Assembly: GCF_009754945.1 (NCBI RefSeq)
Contig: NZ_WPIN01000001.1
Span: forward strand, 310,001 to 374,000
DNA from: Spirosoma arboris
GTDB lineage: Bacteria > Bacteroidota > Bacteroidia > Cytophagales > Spirosomataceae
Length of the DNA: 64,000 bases
Direction of reading: 5' to 3'
The notes beneath the pieces were generated by a model. It was given only the letters and a program-made list of their open reading frames with translations. It had not been told where the DNA came from and searched no databases. Position numbers and translations under genes: made by a program. This document shows positions 32,358 to 41,966 of this stretch, in pieces (the first letter of the stretch is position 1; every line of letters begins with the position of its first letter).

Positions 32358-32941
32358 TTATTGGCGTTCTCCTGATATACTCCCTGGCTAATGTATCGTA
32401 CTATTCGATGAACAGTAATTTCCAGACCAATGGATAGTGGAGAACAACTAAAAGGCGTGTTAACTCAAGGTTAAGGGCCTTTCGGGCAATCTATGCTGGT
32501 TTTCGTAAATGGCTGATAGTGTGTTAGTCGCAATCGTACTGTCTTCCGGAAGATTACCCCTGAATGAAATTTGAATGATTTGCGCAAATTGAAGGCAATT
32601 TTACGCAAGAAGCGAAAATAAAATGAAATAGGCGGTTCTATATTTGTTGCGGCTGCACAACCTAGGCCAAATATTATTTTGAATAAATCATCTTCATAGA
32701 GTGATTAATAACTGACTTTATCGGTTCGCGAAAAATCATTCTGTTTGGTTAATCCAAAATCCTATTCTGTGATTTTCTGGATTTGTTTATAAAAATTTTG
32801 CGATTAGTTCAATTTTAATGTTTTCTGATGATCTGAGCGGTGAATAGCTGACTGTATCTGATTAAACAATCTGCTTTTGTGCGTGCTGATTTTTAGCCTT
32901 CTTTTTTGTACCCGAATTTCCACCTTAACTTCTCAATACTC
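32358..32941. other. Long AT-rich intergenic region upstream of the ECF sigma gene
   Basis: This 584-bp gap separates the divergent propeller cluster from the sigma/SusCD operon and shows no convincing gene. TATATTTG at 32639-32646 matches the Bacteroidota -7 consensus TAnnTTTG, but I see no matching -33 TTTG at the right distance. Promoters for both directions are expected here. The stretch 32700-32830 is markedly AT-rich. Confidence 0.4.
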
Positions 32942-33478
32942 ATGTCTTGTCTCACCGAAACTATTATTCACCAAGCTATTCAGGGTGATAAGGCGGCTTT
33001 TGCTAAAGTGTATCAGCACTATCGGACACCCGCACTCAAGTTTAGCATCTCGCTCCTAAAGGATAAAGAGGAGGCCGAGAATATGGTGCATGATGTATTT
33101 ATAAAGATCTGGGAGAAACGAGCCCTCATTAATCCAGAGCTAAACTTCAGTTCTTATCTGTTCACCTGCCTGCGTAATATGATATTCGATTACCTGAAAC
33201 AGGTGGAAAAGAGCCAGCTGCTTCGGCAGCGGTACATGGAGCGCATGGATCGCACCACCGAAGAAGATCAGGAAGACCTGGAAACCCGGTGCATACTCCT
33301 CCACAAAGCTATTAATGCGCTATCTGAAAAACGTAAGCTGATTCTACTGCTCAACATAGAAGGCGGAAAATCCTATCAGGAAATAGCGGAGTCATTACGG
33401 ATTTCAAAAAATACCGTTAAAAACCAGCTTGTAAAGGCAAAACAGCTTTTGCGGGAACGGGTAGACCTCGCTAGCTAA
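32942..33478 (+). CDS. ECF-type RNA polymerase sigma-70 factor
   Basis: A 178-residue extracytoplasmic-function sigma factor. I prefer the ATG at 32942 (MSCLTETIIHQAIQGDKAAF) to one 36 bases upstream. Region 2 is FAKVYQHYRTPALKFSISLL through MVHDVFIKIWEKR and YLFTCLRNMIFDYLK. Region 4 is INALSEKRKLILLLNIEGGKSYQEIAESLRISKNTVKNQLVKAKQLLRE, with the helix-turn-helix of DNA -35 recognition. It belongs to the Bacteroidota sigma-70 group that controls SusC/SusD loci. A FecR-like stump, SusC and SusD follow in order. It probably activates this locus, normally under anti-sigma control from the membrane. Confidence 0.92.
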   Translation: MSCLTETIIHQAIQGDKAAFAKVYQHYRTPALKFSISLLKDKEEAENMVHDVFIKIWEKRALINPELNFSSYLFTCLRNMIFDYLKQVEKSQLLRQRYMERMDRTTEEDQEDLETRCILLHKAINALSEKRKLILLLNIEGGKSYQEIAESLRISKNTVKNQLVKAKQLLRERVDLAS

Positions 33479-33554
33479 ATAAAATCCGCATAGAAGAGTA
33501 GCCTTTTTTTCTGCCTTGCCAGTAGTATCTGTAAACTGCCTAAACACAAAGGTA

Positions 33555-33773
33555 ATGGCAAGGCAAGGCGCTACACACCTGATTGAGCAATTAATCCGCA
33601 GCAACCTGTCGAAAGAAGAGTTGGATGAATTTCTGGCTGGCTTGCATAGGCCAGAAGACAGACAAGCCTATTCTGACCTGTTGGAAGCTTACTTTATTGA
33701 ATTATTGAATCAACACGAACAGCAACCTGAATCTGATAAACACGGAGTAGAAACGCGACCACCGACTCCATGA
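33555..33773 (+). CDS. Small protein resembling the N-terminus of a FecR-type anti-sigma factor
   Basis: A 72-residue protein, where SusCD loci usually encode a 300-400-residue FecR-like anti-sigma factor. The segment HLIEQLIRSNLSKEELDEFLAGL, followed by YSDLLEAYFIELL, looks like the cytoplasmic anti-sigma helices of FecR. The transmembrane helix and periplasmic domain are absent, and the tail HGVETRPPTP is short and polar. The ORF closes normally. I cannot find the missing FecR part in the 65 bases before SusC, so this is either a true minimal regulator or the remnant of a deletion. The start at 33555 is chosen over 33516 because the conserved helix begins soon after it. Confidence 0.6.
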   Translation: MARQGATHLIEQLIRSNLSKEELDEFLAGLHRPEDRQAYSDLLEAYFIELLNQHEQQPESDKHGVETRPPTP

Positions 33774-33838
33774 ACGTGTAATTTCCTACTAATTAACCTC
33801 TGTATTTAATTTATTGAACCTCACATAACTGAACACGC

Positions 33839-36800
33839 ATGAAACCAATTTCTACTTTTCAGTTGACTCTAAGGCATTCTCTGGCCGTTGCCATACTGGT
33901 CGGACTATGCTCTTTGCACGCGCTGGCCAAAGGCTTCCCTCAACGAAATCCGGCCAAAACCATAACGGGAACGGTTACATTAGCCACGAACAATCAGCCA
34001 ATTGCTGGAGCTAATATCTTGATTAAAGGTACACAAATTGGATCGGTTACGGATCAAAAGGGTAACTATTCGATTTCTGTAAATAGTAATACGGCGGTTC
34101 TTGTGTTCTCCTTTATCGGGCATAAAACACAGGAAGTTGTCGTTGGTAATCAGTCGGTTATTAATGTTGAACTGGTTGAAAATAACGAGGTTCTCGGCGA
34201 AGTCGTTGTTACCGCTCTGGGTATCAAGCGGGAGGCTCGCTCGCTGGGTTACTCAGTTGGCGAAGTACAGGGGAAAGACATAAGCCGGGTAGCGCAGGAA
34301 AACGTACTGAACTCACTGGCAGGCCGCGTAGCGGGTGTTCAGATTAGCTCGACAGGGCCTTCAGGTTCGTCAGTGAGCATGATTATCCGGGGTGCTAAAT
34401 CGCTGAATACCGACAACCAGCCTTTGTTTGTGGTTGATGGTGTTCCGGTGAACAACTCGCTGAACAATGTAAGCCAGATTGGTAGCGACAACCGCGTCGA
34501 TTATGGGAACGCCATTTCGGACATTAACCCCGATGATGTTGAGAACATCTCCATCCTGAAAGGACCCAGCGCGGCTGCTTTATACGGTTCGCGGGCGGGT
34601 AACGGTGTAGTGCTGATTACGACAAAAAGTGGCTCGAAATCACAGAAAATGACGGTTTCGCTGACATCCAATACCGTATTCGATCAGCCTTACAAGTACC
34701 TGAAAATGGGGAGCCATTTTGCTACGGGGATTCTTCCGTTTACGCCAGACAATAACCCGTATCCAGGTGGAATTCTGCAAATTGACGAAAGTTCATCGGG
34801 TGGTGTTGGTCCTGAGCTGGACAAAGGCTATAACGCCATTCAGTGGAATAGCCCTGTTGGATCGGATGGGAAGCAAATCCCAACTCCACTCGTTTCGCAC
34901 CCAAACAACGTCCGGGATTTTGTTAGAACGGGCATTACGAGTACAAACGGCGTATCGATTTCGAATAATTCGGACAAAATCACGTACCGGCTTTCGTATT
35001 CCAATATGAGCAGCCGGGGTATTGTACCCAATTCCGATCTGTTCAAAAACACGCTGGCCATCAATACAACCGTACGCGTTAGTAGTAAACTGACGCTGAG
35101 CACCAACCTGGATTTCAGCCGAAACAACTCAAACAATCGGCCCGCTGGCGAACGGGGAACGAACCCATTACAATGGGCGTATGCCGTAGGGTCGCACATC
35201 GACATCAATGACCTGCGTAATTATTGGGTACCAGGCAAAGAAGGTCTACAACAGAAGTCCCAAAGTATTGGTAACTACAACAACCCGTGGTTCCTGGCTT
35301 ACGAAGTGAACAATGGCTATGTGCGGGATCGGTTATTTGGCAACATGCGGGCCGAATGGCAGATTACGCCCGAGATCAAATTGATGGGCCGCTATGCACT
35401 CGATACGTATAATGAGCAACGGGAAACGAAAATCGCCAGTAGCTATACCGGCGAACCCAATGGGGCTTATGGTCTGATTAACCTGAAACGCTACGAACGC
35501 AACGCCGACTTCCTGGCTACCTATACCAAACGATTCAATGCATTGAGTGTAGTTGTATCGGCAGGGGGCAACAACCGCTATTCGCAGTCGACAGATATGA
35601 GCACCAGTAGCAAAAGTGGTGCAGGACTGGTTATTCCAGGTTTGTTTACCATTCAGAATATCGCGCCAAACAACATACAGTACAGTAATTACCTGTACAA
35701 AAAGGCGATCTACAGCGCATATGCCACGGCCAATCTGGGTTTCAAAGACATGATTTACTTAGACTTGACCGCTCGTAATGACTGGTCAAGTACGTTGCCG
35801 GTCGACAATCGCTCGTATTTCTATCCATCAGCTTCGTTGAGTGTATTGGTCAATGAAATGTTCCACATGCCGAATACAGTCGATATGTTCAAGATTCGGG
35901 CTGGGGTAGCGCAGGTAGGTAATGACGCCAATCCGTACAGTCTCTATCCTACGCTGGGTGATGCCGGTGCCTGGAATGGCGTAACGCGTCTGACGAAATC
36001 GAATAGCATTCTGCTGCCGAACCTGAAGCCAGAAATTGCTACCTCTTACGAAGTGGGTATCGACTACAACATGTTCCGCAACCGGCTCCGGTTTTCGGGA
36101 ACGTATTATATGTCAGACAACCGAAACCAGATTCTGCCCTCGCAAATTGCCCCATCGTCTGGTTTTACAACCAAAAACATCAACGCTGGTCTGCTCGAAA
36201 GCCGCGGTGTTGAACTCTCGCTGGGCGGAACAATCGTCGATAAAGGTGGTCTGCGTTGGGATCTGACAACCAATTTCACCAAGAATACAACGCGCATTAA
36301 AGAACTGGCCGAAGGCATACCATATTACACGCTATGGACTGATGCGAAGGGTGGTGCCTGGACTTATGTTGGCGATAAAGTTGGGGACATCTATGATGCC
36401 GCGGTGATTACCGTAACCGATCCGAAATCGCAATACTATGGTTATCCTATTCTGGACAACGATGGTTCATGGCAGAGTACGAGTGCAACTAACACGAAGA
36501 ACAAAATCGGAAACTTCAACCCGAACTTCATGCTGGGTGCACAGAGCTCAATTTCGTACAAAGGTTTCACACTCAATTTCTCCCTCGATTGGCGCTCTGG
36601 TGGTGATTTCGTATCGCAGACGTACCGATATATGGAGTCGGATCTGCGTTCGCAGCGGTTCCTAGATAATTTGATCAACCCCGGTAGCCGGTCGGGTGAT
36701 GAGCTACGTAACTGGCTGGTCGCGAATCAGGATGAGTACATCAAAATTCACGGCAACTTCTTCCCGATTGTGGGTGGTCCAACGTCAGCCTATGGCGGGT

Positions 36801-37252
36801 ATCCATTTGAATTTGGCGGAAAAACCTATGCGTATGGCGTATTCAATCCAGGGGTTATTGCCCAGTATGATTCGCAGGGTAACATAACTGGTTACACCGA
36901 AAACCTGGGTGGAGCGGGTACCAAAATCATCCCTTACGGTGATAACTACCCCTGGAGCTTTACACGGGCGGCTACCTTCGATGCCTCATTCATTAAACTT
37001 CGGGAGGTTTCGCTGGGCTACGATATACCGGCGAAATTCGTTAAGTCGATTGGTATACAGAGTGCTACGTTCTCGGTATATAGCCGCAACATTATTCTGT
37101 GGACAGCAGCCAAAATCAACGTCGATCCTGAAATGGCCTTCCAGCCACAGGCGAGCCCACAAGCTGGTACGCAGTTTAAGCAGGGTATTGAGCGCTACAA
37201 CGTAACTCCCTGGACTATTCCGGTTGGGTTCAAACTTGGCCTTACGTTCTAA
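33839..37252 (+). CDS. SusC/RagA-family TonB-dependent outer-membrane transporter
   Basis: An 1137-residue outer-membrane importer that works with the SusD lipoprotein encoded 22 bases downstream. A signal peptide (residues about 1-31) is followed by a carboxypeptidase-regulatory-like domain at about 40-120 (ITGTVTLATNNQPIAGANIL, GSVTDQKGNYSI, FSFIGHKTQEVVVG). The plug starts at GEVVVTALGIKREARSLGYS and contains VDGVPVNNSL and SILKGPSAAALYGSRAGNGV. The 22-strand barrel ends in VGFKLGLTF with a C-terminal phenylalanine. Length is normal for SusC. The cargo is unknown; the downstream ceramidase-like and PqaA-like genes give no sugar signature, so the substrate may be non-glycan or glycolipid. 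Expression is probably driven by the linked ECF sigma. Confidence 0.95.
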   Translation: MKPISTFQLTLRHSLAVAILVGLCSLHALAKGFPQRNPAKTITGTVTLATNNQPIAGANILIKGTQIGSVTDQKGNYSISVNSNTAVLVFSFIGHKTQEVVVGNQSVINVELVENNEVLGEVVVTALGIKREARSLGYSVGEVQGKDISRVAQENVLNSLAGRVAGVQISSTGPSGSSVSMIIRGAKSLNTDNQPLFVVDGVPVNNSLNNVSQIGSDNRVDYGNAISDINPDDVENISILKGPSAAALYGSRAGNGVVLITTKSGSKSQKMTVSLTSNTVFDQPYKYLKMGSHFATGILPFTPDNNPYPGGILQIDESSSGGVGPELDKGYNAIQWNSPVGSDGKQIPTPLVSHPNNVRDFVRTGITSTNGVSISNNSDKITYRLSYSNMSSRGIVPNSDLFKNTLAINTTVRVSSKLTLSTNLDFSRNNSNNRPAGERGTNPLQWAYAVGSHIDINDLRNYWVPGKEGLQQKSQSIGNYNNPWFLAYEVNNGYVRDRLFGNMRAEWQITPEIKLMGRYALDTYNEQRETKIASSYTGEPNGAYGLINLKRYERNADFLATYTKRFNALSVVVSAGGNNRYSQSTDMSTSSKSGAGLVIPGLFTIQNIAPNNIQYSNYLYKKAIYSAYATANLGFKDMIYLDLTARNDWSSTLPVDNRSYFYPSASLSVLVNEMFHMPNTVDMFKIRAGVAQVGNDANPYSLYPTLGDAGAWNGVTRLTKSNSILLPNLKPEIATSYEVGIDYNMFRNRLRFSGTYYMSDNRNQILPSQIAPSSGFTTKNINAGLLESRGVELSLGGTIVDKGGLRWDLTTNFTKNTTRIKELAEGIPYYTLWTDAKGGAWTYVGDKVGDIYDAAVITVTDPKSQYYGYPILDNDGSWQSTSATNTKNKIGNFNPNFMLGAQSSISYKGFTLNFSLDWRSGGDFVSQTYRYMESDLRSQRFLDNLINPGSRSGDELRNWLVANQDEYIKIHGNFFPIVGGPTSAYGGYPFEFGGKTYAYGVFNPGVIAQYDSQGNITGYTENLGGAGTKIIPYGDNYPWSFTRAATFDASFIKLREVSLGYDIPAKFVKSIGIQSATFSVYSRNIILWTAAKINVDPEMAFQPQASPQAGTQFKQGIERYNVTPWTIPVGFKLGLTF

Positions 37253-37274
37253 GAACTTCCTAACGCATTCGACC

Positions 37275-38918
37275 ATGAAAAATATACTAAAAAAGAGCAC
37301 TATCTGTCTGGTTCTGTTTGTGGCTTTCCTATTCTCCTGTAAAGACCTGAGCCAGTTGAACATAAACCCAAACGGGGTTCAGCCCGAAACAGTGAACCCA
37401 AACCTGATCATGCCTACCGTGCTGACAGAAACCGCAAAGGCGTACGTCAACCTGGGTTTTCAGGATATTGCCGGAGTTGTACAGCACACCCAGAAAGACG
37501 CCTGGTTTAGCAGTCATAACGACTACGACTGGGGTGGCGATCAGAGCTGGACTGCCTATTATGATCTGCTTCGCAACAATGACTTGCTTTATCAACGGGC
37601 AGTTACGCTGAATATGGAATTCCAACAGGGCGTGGCGTTGGTGATGAAGTCGATGATCTTCGGTCTGATTACTGACTTGTGGGGAGACGCTCCTTATACG
37701 AGCGCACTGAAGGGAGAACTTGGTGGTGTAGATAACATTGCTCCGAAATATGACGGTCAGGATGTGATCTATGCTGGTATTATTGCTGATCTGGATAAAG
37801 CAAGCACCCTACTCTCGAAGCCTAAAGCGTCTTATAGCAGTATCGTGGAAAGTGCGGATATGTATTACGCTGGTGATCCAACCAAATGGCAGAAACTGGC
37901 CAACTCGCTCAAGCTTCGGTACTACATGCGTATTTCGGCTAAACAACCCGATGTGGCTAAAGCAGGGATTGAAAAAATCGTAGCGAATCCTACGCAATAT
38001 CCCATCATCGACGACGCTTCTGCCGATGCGACGATGGCCTTTGCTGGTAATAATTCGGGCGATGCCTGGCCATCAAATGCGGTGTTTGATGTTAGTGGCA
38101 GCAACTATCGCCGGATAAAAATGTGCTCTACGCTACTCAAACCCATGCAGGCAACCAGCGATCCACGTTTGGCACTTTGGGCTAAAAAAGTAGAGATTCC
38201 ATTGGCTGTTGATGCAACGCTACCAGCTGGTACGGACAAAATTGTAAACGGCGTTCGTTACTTATCGCCTGATAAAGTTGGAACGACTCAAATTGATACC
38301 GACCCAAATTACGTTGGTTTGCCTCCGAGTGTGTCCCAGCTTCCTTCTGGCTATAACTTCAATCCAACACCGGGCCAAACATCGGTTAATCCGCACGTTT
38401 CGTACCTGAACGAAATTTACATGCAGGCTAAAGGAACGCTACTGAAAGCCCGTTTGGTATCGGCAGCTGAAGTGCGGTTCATTCTAGCCGAAGCGGCTCA
38501 GAAAGGTTGGGCTGCCGGCGATGCGAAAACGCAGTACGAAGCAGGTGTCAAAGCCTCGTTAACGGCCTGGGGGTTGGCCAGTAGCTATACTGCCTTCATT
38601 GCCCAGAAAGGTGTTGTCTACGATGGTACTCTATCGCAACTCATCGGTCAAAAATGGATTGCCAGCTGGACGAGTGCTACCGAAGCCTGGTTCGATTATC
38701 GCCGGACGGGTTTGCCTGCCTTAGCTGCAGGTTATGCGGCCAAGCGGAAAGCACTTCCTGTGCGTTTTTATTACATGCGGGATGAGCTGAATCTGAACAA
38801 AACCAATTCGGCAGCGGCTATGGACAAGCTGGAAATAACGGCCAACTCGCAATCTGACGGTAAAAACAGTGCCTGGTCGAAACCATGGTTAGTTCAGGGC
38901 ACCGGTAAACCCTGGTAA
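37275..38918 (+). CDS. SusD/RagB-family substrate-binding lipoprotein
   Basis: A 547-residue surface lipoprotein that caps the SusC channel. The start at 37275 (MKNILKKSTICLVLFVAFLF) gives a proper signal ending at the lipobox LFSC; the upstream ATG at 37224 would overlap SusC and lengthen the signal. LNINPNGVQPETVNPNLIMP is the typical mature N-terminus. Helical repeats follow (MKSMIFGLITDLWGDAPYT, WQKLANSLKLRYYMRIS, AEVRFILAEAAQKGW), ending with WFDYRRTGLPAL and the usual polar tail. It is of the SusD-like group 2 (SusD_like2) style by its NPNG start. Translational proximity to SusC supports joint function. Confidence 0.94.
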   Translation: MKNILKKSTICLVLFVAFLFSCKDLSQLNINPNGVQPETVNPNLIMPTVLTETAKAYVNLGFQDIAGVVQHTQKDAWFSSHNDYDWGGDQSWTAYYDLLRNNDLLYQRAVTLNMEFQQGVALVMKSMIFGLITDLWGDAPYTSALKGELGGVDNIAPKYDGQDVIYAGIIADLDKASTLLSKPKASYSSIVESADMYYAGDPTKWQKLANSLKLRYYMRISAKQPDVAKAGIEKIVANPTQYPIIDDASADATMAFAGNNSGDAWPSNAVFDVSGSNYRRIKMCSTLLKPMQATSDPRLALWAKKVEIPLAVDATLPAGTDKIVNGVRYLSPDKVGTTQIDTDPNYVGLPPSVSQLPSGYNFNPTPGQTSVNPHVSYLNEIYMQAKGTLLKARLVSAAEVRFILAEAAQKGWAAGDAKTQYEAGVKASLTAWGLASSYTAFIAQKGVVYDGTLSQLIGQKWIASWTSATEAWFDYRRTGLPALAAGYAAKRKALPVRFYYMRDELNLNKTNSAAAMDKLEITANSQSDGKNSAWSKPWLVQGTGKPW

Positions 38919-38946
38919 TTGAGAATTTATGTGTGTGATAAATGCC

Positions 38947-39028
38947 TAATAGCGCAAGGCCCTTGCCTTGTGCTATTATTAACCGGCCTCTGGCCGAATA
39001 GACAAAAATGGGTTTATTCGGCCAGAGG
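38947..39028. terminator. Two consecutive hairpins after SusD
   Basis: A 14-bp stem with one mismatch (38947-38960 with 38965-38978) is followed by a 14-bp perfect stem pairing CCTCTGGCCGAATA (38987-39000) with its complement (39015-39028). They separate SusCD from the ceramidase-like gene and may uncouple expression. Confidence 0.55.
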
Positions 39029-39075
39029 TCAACTTATAATAAGCACACAGTTAGCGTATTGTGTAGATTGTCAAT

Positions 39076-40344
39076 ATGAAAAAACTCCTTATTACGCTTG
39101 CCGTTTTATGGCTGAGCCTACCTGCTTTAGCACAGGATTTCAAAGCGGGAGCGGCTGTCAGGCTCATTACGCCTAATCCGTTATTACCAGTTTCCGGGGG
39201 AATTGGTACACCTAAAAAAGCGGTCGAGAAAAAAGGAGAGTTGTTTGTCAGGGCCAGTGTCTTTGAAAAAGGAGGAACCCGTATTGCCATCGTCAGTGTC
39301 GATAATCTGGGCTGGCCATCGGTACTGGGCAATAAATCTAGGGCGCTCATCAAGGGAATTCCGCCCGAAAATATTCTGATTGGTTGTACGCATACCCATA
39401 GTGGACCCGACGCTTACGGTTTTCCAAACGAGAAGGGAGAGTCATTTGCAGACCTTCCTTATTTAGACAAATGCGTACAGGCTATGGCCGACGCCGTCAA
39501 TGAAGCTGTTACGAAATTGGCTCCGGCTTCTCTGAAAATTGCCGTTGGTGACGCCAAAGGGCAAATTGCCTACAACTATTACGCCCCCGAATTATACGAT
39601 CCGCGCTGCGGAGTTATTCAAGCCATTGCCACAACGGGAACCAATGCAGGCAAACCCATTGTGACACTCATTAACTACGCTATTCACCCAGAGGTAATTG
39701 GCTCAGGTCGGGGTATTCTTAGCCCTGATTTGTGTGGTCCACTCTGTGATCGAGTTGAATCGAAAGTGGGTGGAATCGCTATGTTTATGAATGGAGCTCA
39801 AGGCGGTATGGTAACGGCTGATAACCGGCGGGAAAATGCCAAAGAAGCGAATACCTGGGAAGAATGCATTCGAATCGGGGAGTTGCTGGCCGATGAAGCG
39901 TTGCGCATTGTAAGTCCTGCCGAAGCGCAAACGAATCCCACGCTTTTCTGTACGGCTAAAAATGTCACGTTCCCGATTGAGTCGGAAGTGATGAAATACA
40001 TCGTTAAGAACTCACCGCTGAATTATAAAGTAGCGCCTGGCGATAAAGTTGTAGCACAGGTAAACCTGCTCAACATTGGTAGCGCGCAGGTCCTGACTAT
40101 TCCGGGCGAAGCCTTACCAAATATTGGATATTATATCAAGCGACACATGCACGCCAAAGTCCCGTTGTTGTTTGGTTTGACGAACGACGCTTTTGGGTAC
40201 ATGCTCACCAAAGTAGATTTCAACAGTTTTAAGCGCTATGACTACGTTAGCCGCACGAGTCTTGGCGAAAACACCGCTGAAATTTACATGGATGAAGCCC
40301 TGAAGTTAGTTGCAGAGTCTCCGAAAGCGGATGGGTATAAATAG
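39076..40344 (+). CDS. Neutral/alkaline ceramidase-like secreted protein (N-terminal domain type)
   Basis: A 422-residue exported protein. The signal peptide ends near LPALAQ (residue 20). FKAGAAVRLITP is the conserved opening of neutral-ceramidase-like proteins. Zinc-ligand candidates are the histidines in GCTHTHSGPD and in NYAIHPEV; MFMNGAQGGMV matches the conserved G-A-x-G-D/G-like turn. The protein is shorter than classical ceramidases (about 650-750 residues) and lacks their C-terminal immunoglobulin-like domain. This is common for Bacteroidota members, whose real substrates are mostly untested. It could hydrolyse an amide lipid, or another amide or ester. It follows SusD and precedes the PqaA-like gene by 20 bases. 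Confidence 0.85.
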   Translation: MKKLLITLAVLWLSLPALAQDFKAGAAVRLITPNPLLPVSGGIGTPKKAVEKKGELFVRASVFEKGGTRIAIVSVDNLGWPSVLGNKSRALIKGIPPENILIGCTHTHSGPDAYGFPNEKGESFADLPYLDKCVQAMADAVNEAVTKLAPASLKIAVGDAKGQIAYNYYAPELYDPRCGVIQAIATTGTNAGKPIVTLINYAIHPEVIGSGRGILSPDLCGPLCDRVESKVGGIAMFMNGAQGGMVTADNRRENAKEANTWEECIRIGELLADEALRIVSPAEAQTNPTLFCTAKNVTFPIESEVMKYIVKNSPLNYKVAPGDKVVAQVNLLNIGSAQVLTIPGEALPNIGYYIKRHMHAKVPLLFGLTNDAFGYMLTKVDFNSFKRYDYVSRTSLGENTAEIYMDEALKLVAESPKADGYK

Positions 40345-40364
40345 ACTTTAACCCCAATACACCA

Positions 40365-41738
40365 ATGAAATCCTATTTTTTGAAAACGCTTGCCCTGTTT
40401 GGCCTCATCAGTGTCAGTACGCTTTTTTCGTTCAATCCCCCAAATCCGGCAGATGGTATAACGCCAGCAACAGCGCTGGATAGTTATCTGCACAATGGCG
40501 ATCAGACATTTAAATGGGAGGTGAAAGACACCTATACATACGGCGACATTACGGCTTATGAGGTACTACTGACTTCCCAAAAATGGCGGGAACATATCTG
40601 GAAACACCAGCTGACAGTGATGGTGCCGAATGAAATCAAGTACGATGGTGCGCTGTTGTTTATTACCGGCGGTTCGGTTAAAGACGGCGAGCCAAACTGG
40701 AACAAACGGGAGGATGGCTTTAACCGGGCAATCAGTACGTTGGCGACGAAAAACAAGGCCATTGTCGCTGTGCTTCGGCAAACGCCCAATCAACCCTTAT
40801 ACGATAACCTCACCGAAGATGCTCTGATCTCGTATACATTGCATCAGTTCAAAAAAGACGGCGACTACTCATGGCCGCTGCTTTTTCCGATGGTGAAAAG
40901 TGCCGTTCGGGCGATGGATGCCATGCAGGCATTGGCCAAAGAAAAGGTTAATAAAGACATCAATCGCTTTGTGGTGTCGGGAGCCTCCAAGCGGGGTTGG
41001 ACCACCTGGCTGACAGGGGCGAGTGATAAGCGGGTCGCTGCCATTGCCCCGATGGTTATTGATATTCTGAACATGCCTGTCAATCTGGACTATCAAATGA
41101 AGGTCTGGAATAAGTATAGCGAACAGATTGACGATTATGTAAAAATCGGTATCCCGCAGAGCGCTCATACGAAAGAGGGCGCTGCCATCAATGAAATGAT
41201 TGATCCGTATTCGTACCGGAAAAAGTTAACCATGCCCAAAATGTTGTTTATGGGTACCAATGATGAGTACTGGACTGTCGATGCCGTGAAGCATTACATT
41301 GGACAGATTCCGGGCGAGAATTTCATTCATTACGTGCCCAACGTCGGGCATGACCTGGGCGATAAACGACAGGCGTTAGAAGGGCTAAATGCCTTCTTCG
41401 GAAACACGCTGGCCAAGCTGCCTTACCCGGCTTGCCAATGGAGCGTGTCGACAACCAAGAAAGGCGTAGACGTTACCGTAAAAACGACGTCTGACAAATT
41501 GGAAGATGTTACGGTCTGGTCGGCAAACTCGACGGATATGATTTTTCAGAACGAAAAATGGGAAGGTAAGAGCCTGGGAATTAAAAACAAAGCAACTGTT
41601 TCGGTAACGGACATGTATCCGGCATCCGGCTATCGGGCGTTCTATATCGATCTAAAATATAAAGCACCCTCAGGCGGTACCTACACCGAAAGTACCCGAA
41701 TGTTTGTGACCGATAATGACGAAATTTTCCTGAAATAA
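40365..41738 (+). CDS. PhoPQ-activated pathogenicity-related (PqaA-type) alpha/beta hydrolase
   Basis: A 457-residue exported alpha/beta-hydrolase-like protein of the PqaA family. The signal peptide is about residues 1-23. The nucleophile elbow is VVSGASKRGWTTWL, with serine in G-A-S-K-R-G. Family-specific stretches are DKRVAAIAPMVIDILNMP, YSYRKKLTMPKMLFMGTNDEYW and the histidine region YVPNVGHDLG. The last ~100 residues form a beta-sandwich-like domain. The biological reaction of this family is not established. It is 20 bases after the ceramidase-like gene, so the two probably act together on an exported or imported compound. Confidence 0.87.
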   Translation: MKSYFLKTLALFGLISVSTLFSFNPPNPADGITPATALDSYLHNGDQTFKWEVKDTYTYGDITAYEVLLTSQKWREHIWKHQLTVMVPNEIKYDGALLFITGGSVKDGEPNWNKREDGFNRAISTLATKNKAIVAVLRQTPNQPLYDNLTEDALISYTLHQFKKDGDYSWPLLFPMVKSAVRAMDAMQALAKEKVNKDINRFVVSGASKRGWTTWLTGASDKRVAAIAPMVIDILNMPVNLDYQMKVWNKYSEQIDDYVKIGIPQSAHTKEGAAINEMIDPYSYRKKLTMPKMLFMGTNDEYWTVDAVKHYIGQIPGENFIHYVPNVGHDLGDKRQALEGLNAFFGNTLAKLPYPACQWSVSTTKKGVDVTVKTTSDKLEDVTVWSANSTDMIFQNEKWEGKSLGIKNKATVSVTDMYPASGYRAFYIDLKYKAPSGGTYTESTRMFVTDNDEIFLK

Positions 41739-41746
41739 ACAGGGTT

Positions 41747-41816
41747 TAAACGCAGCGGGGCGGAGAATACAGAGTTAGATCAACAACTCTCTGTGTTCTC
41801 CGCCCCGCTGCGTTTA
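41747..41816. terminator. 28-bp hairpin after the PqaA-like gene
   Basis: Arms 41747-41774 and 41789-41816 pair throughout with a single G-T wobble, around a 14-base loop. The core is very GC-rich (CGCAGCGGGGCGGAG). A strong terminator is likely. Confidence 0.65.
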
Positions 41817-41966
41817 GTATACAAATAACCTGCAATCTGGGCTATCTCGAAGCCCCACTTCCTCACAATTTTGCCTGTTGAGCTGGTCATTTTAAGCTTG
41901 TTAGAGTTGACTGATAGGGTGGCCGCAAGGGCTTTCCTATTGCCTAAAACTAAACCAACTACAACA

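Noticed and set aside
32639..32646. TATATTTG as promoter of the ECF sigma gene
   Set aside because: It matches the -7 consensus, but no TTTG box lies at the required distance and it is almost 300 bases from the start codon, so it is mentioned only in the gap note.
33774..33838. Missing FecR C-terminal part considered as a frameshifted continuation
   Set aside because: Only 65 bases separate the stump from SusC, too few for the rest of a FecR protein; no matching coding was seen in other frames.
37224..37274. Upstream start for SusD
   Set aside because: It would overlap SusC and place 17 residues before a normal lipoprotein signal peptide.
38919..39176. 85-residue plus-strand ORF after SusD
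   Set aside because: It runs straight through two hairpins and into the ceramidase-like signal peptide in another frame.
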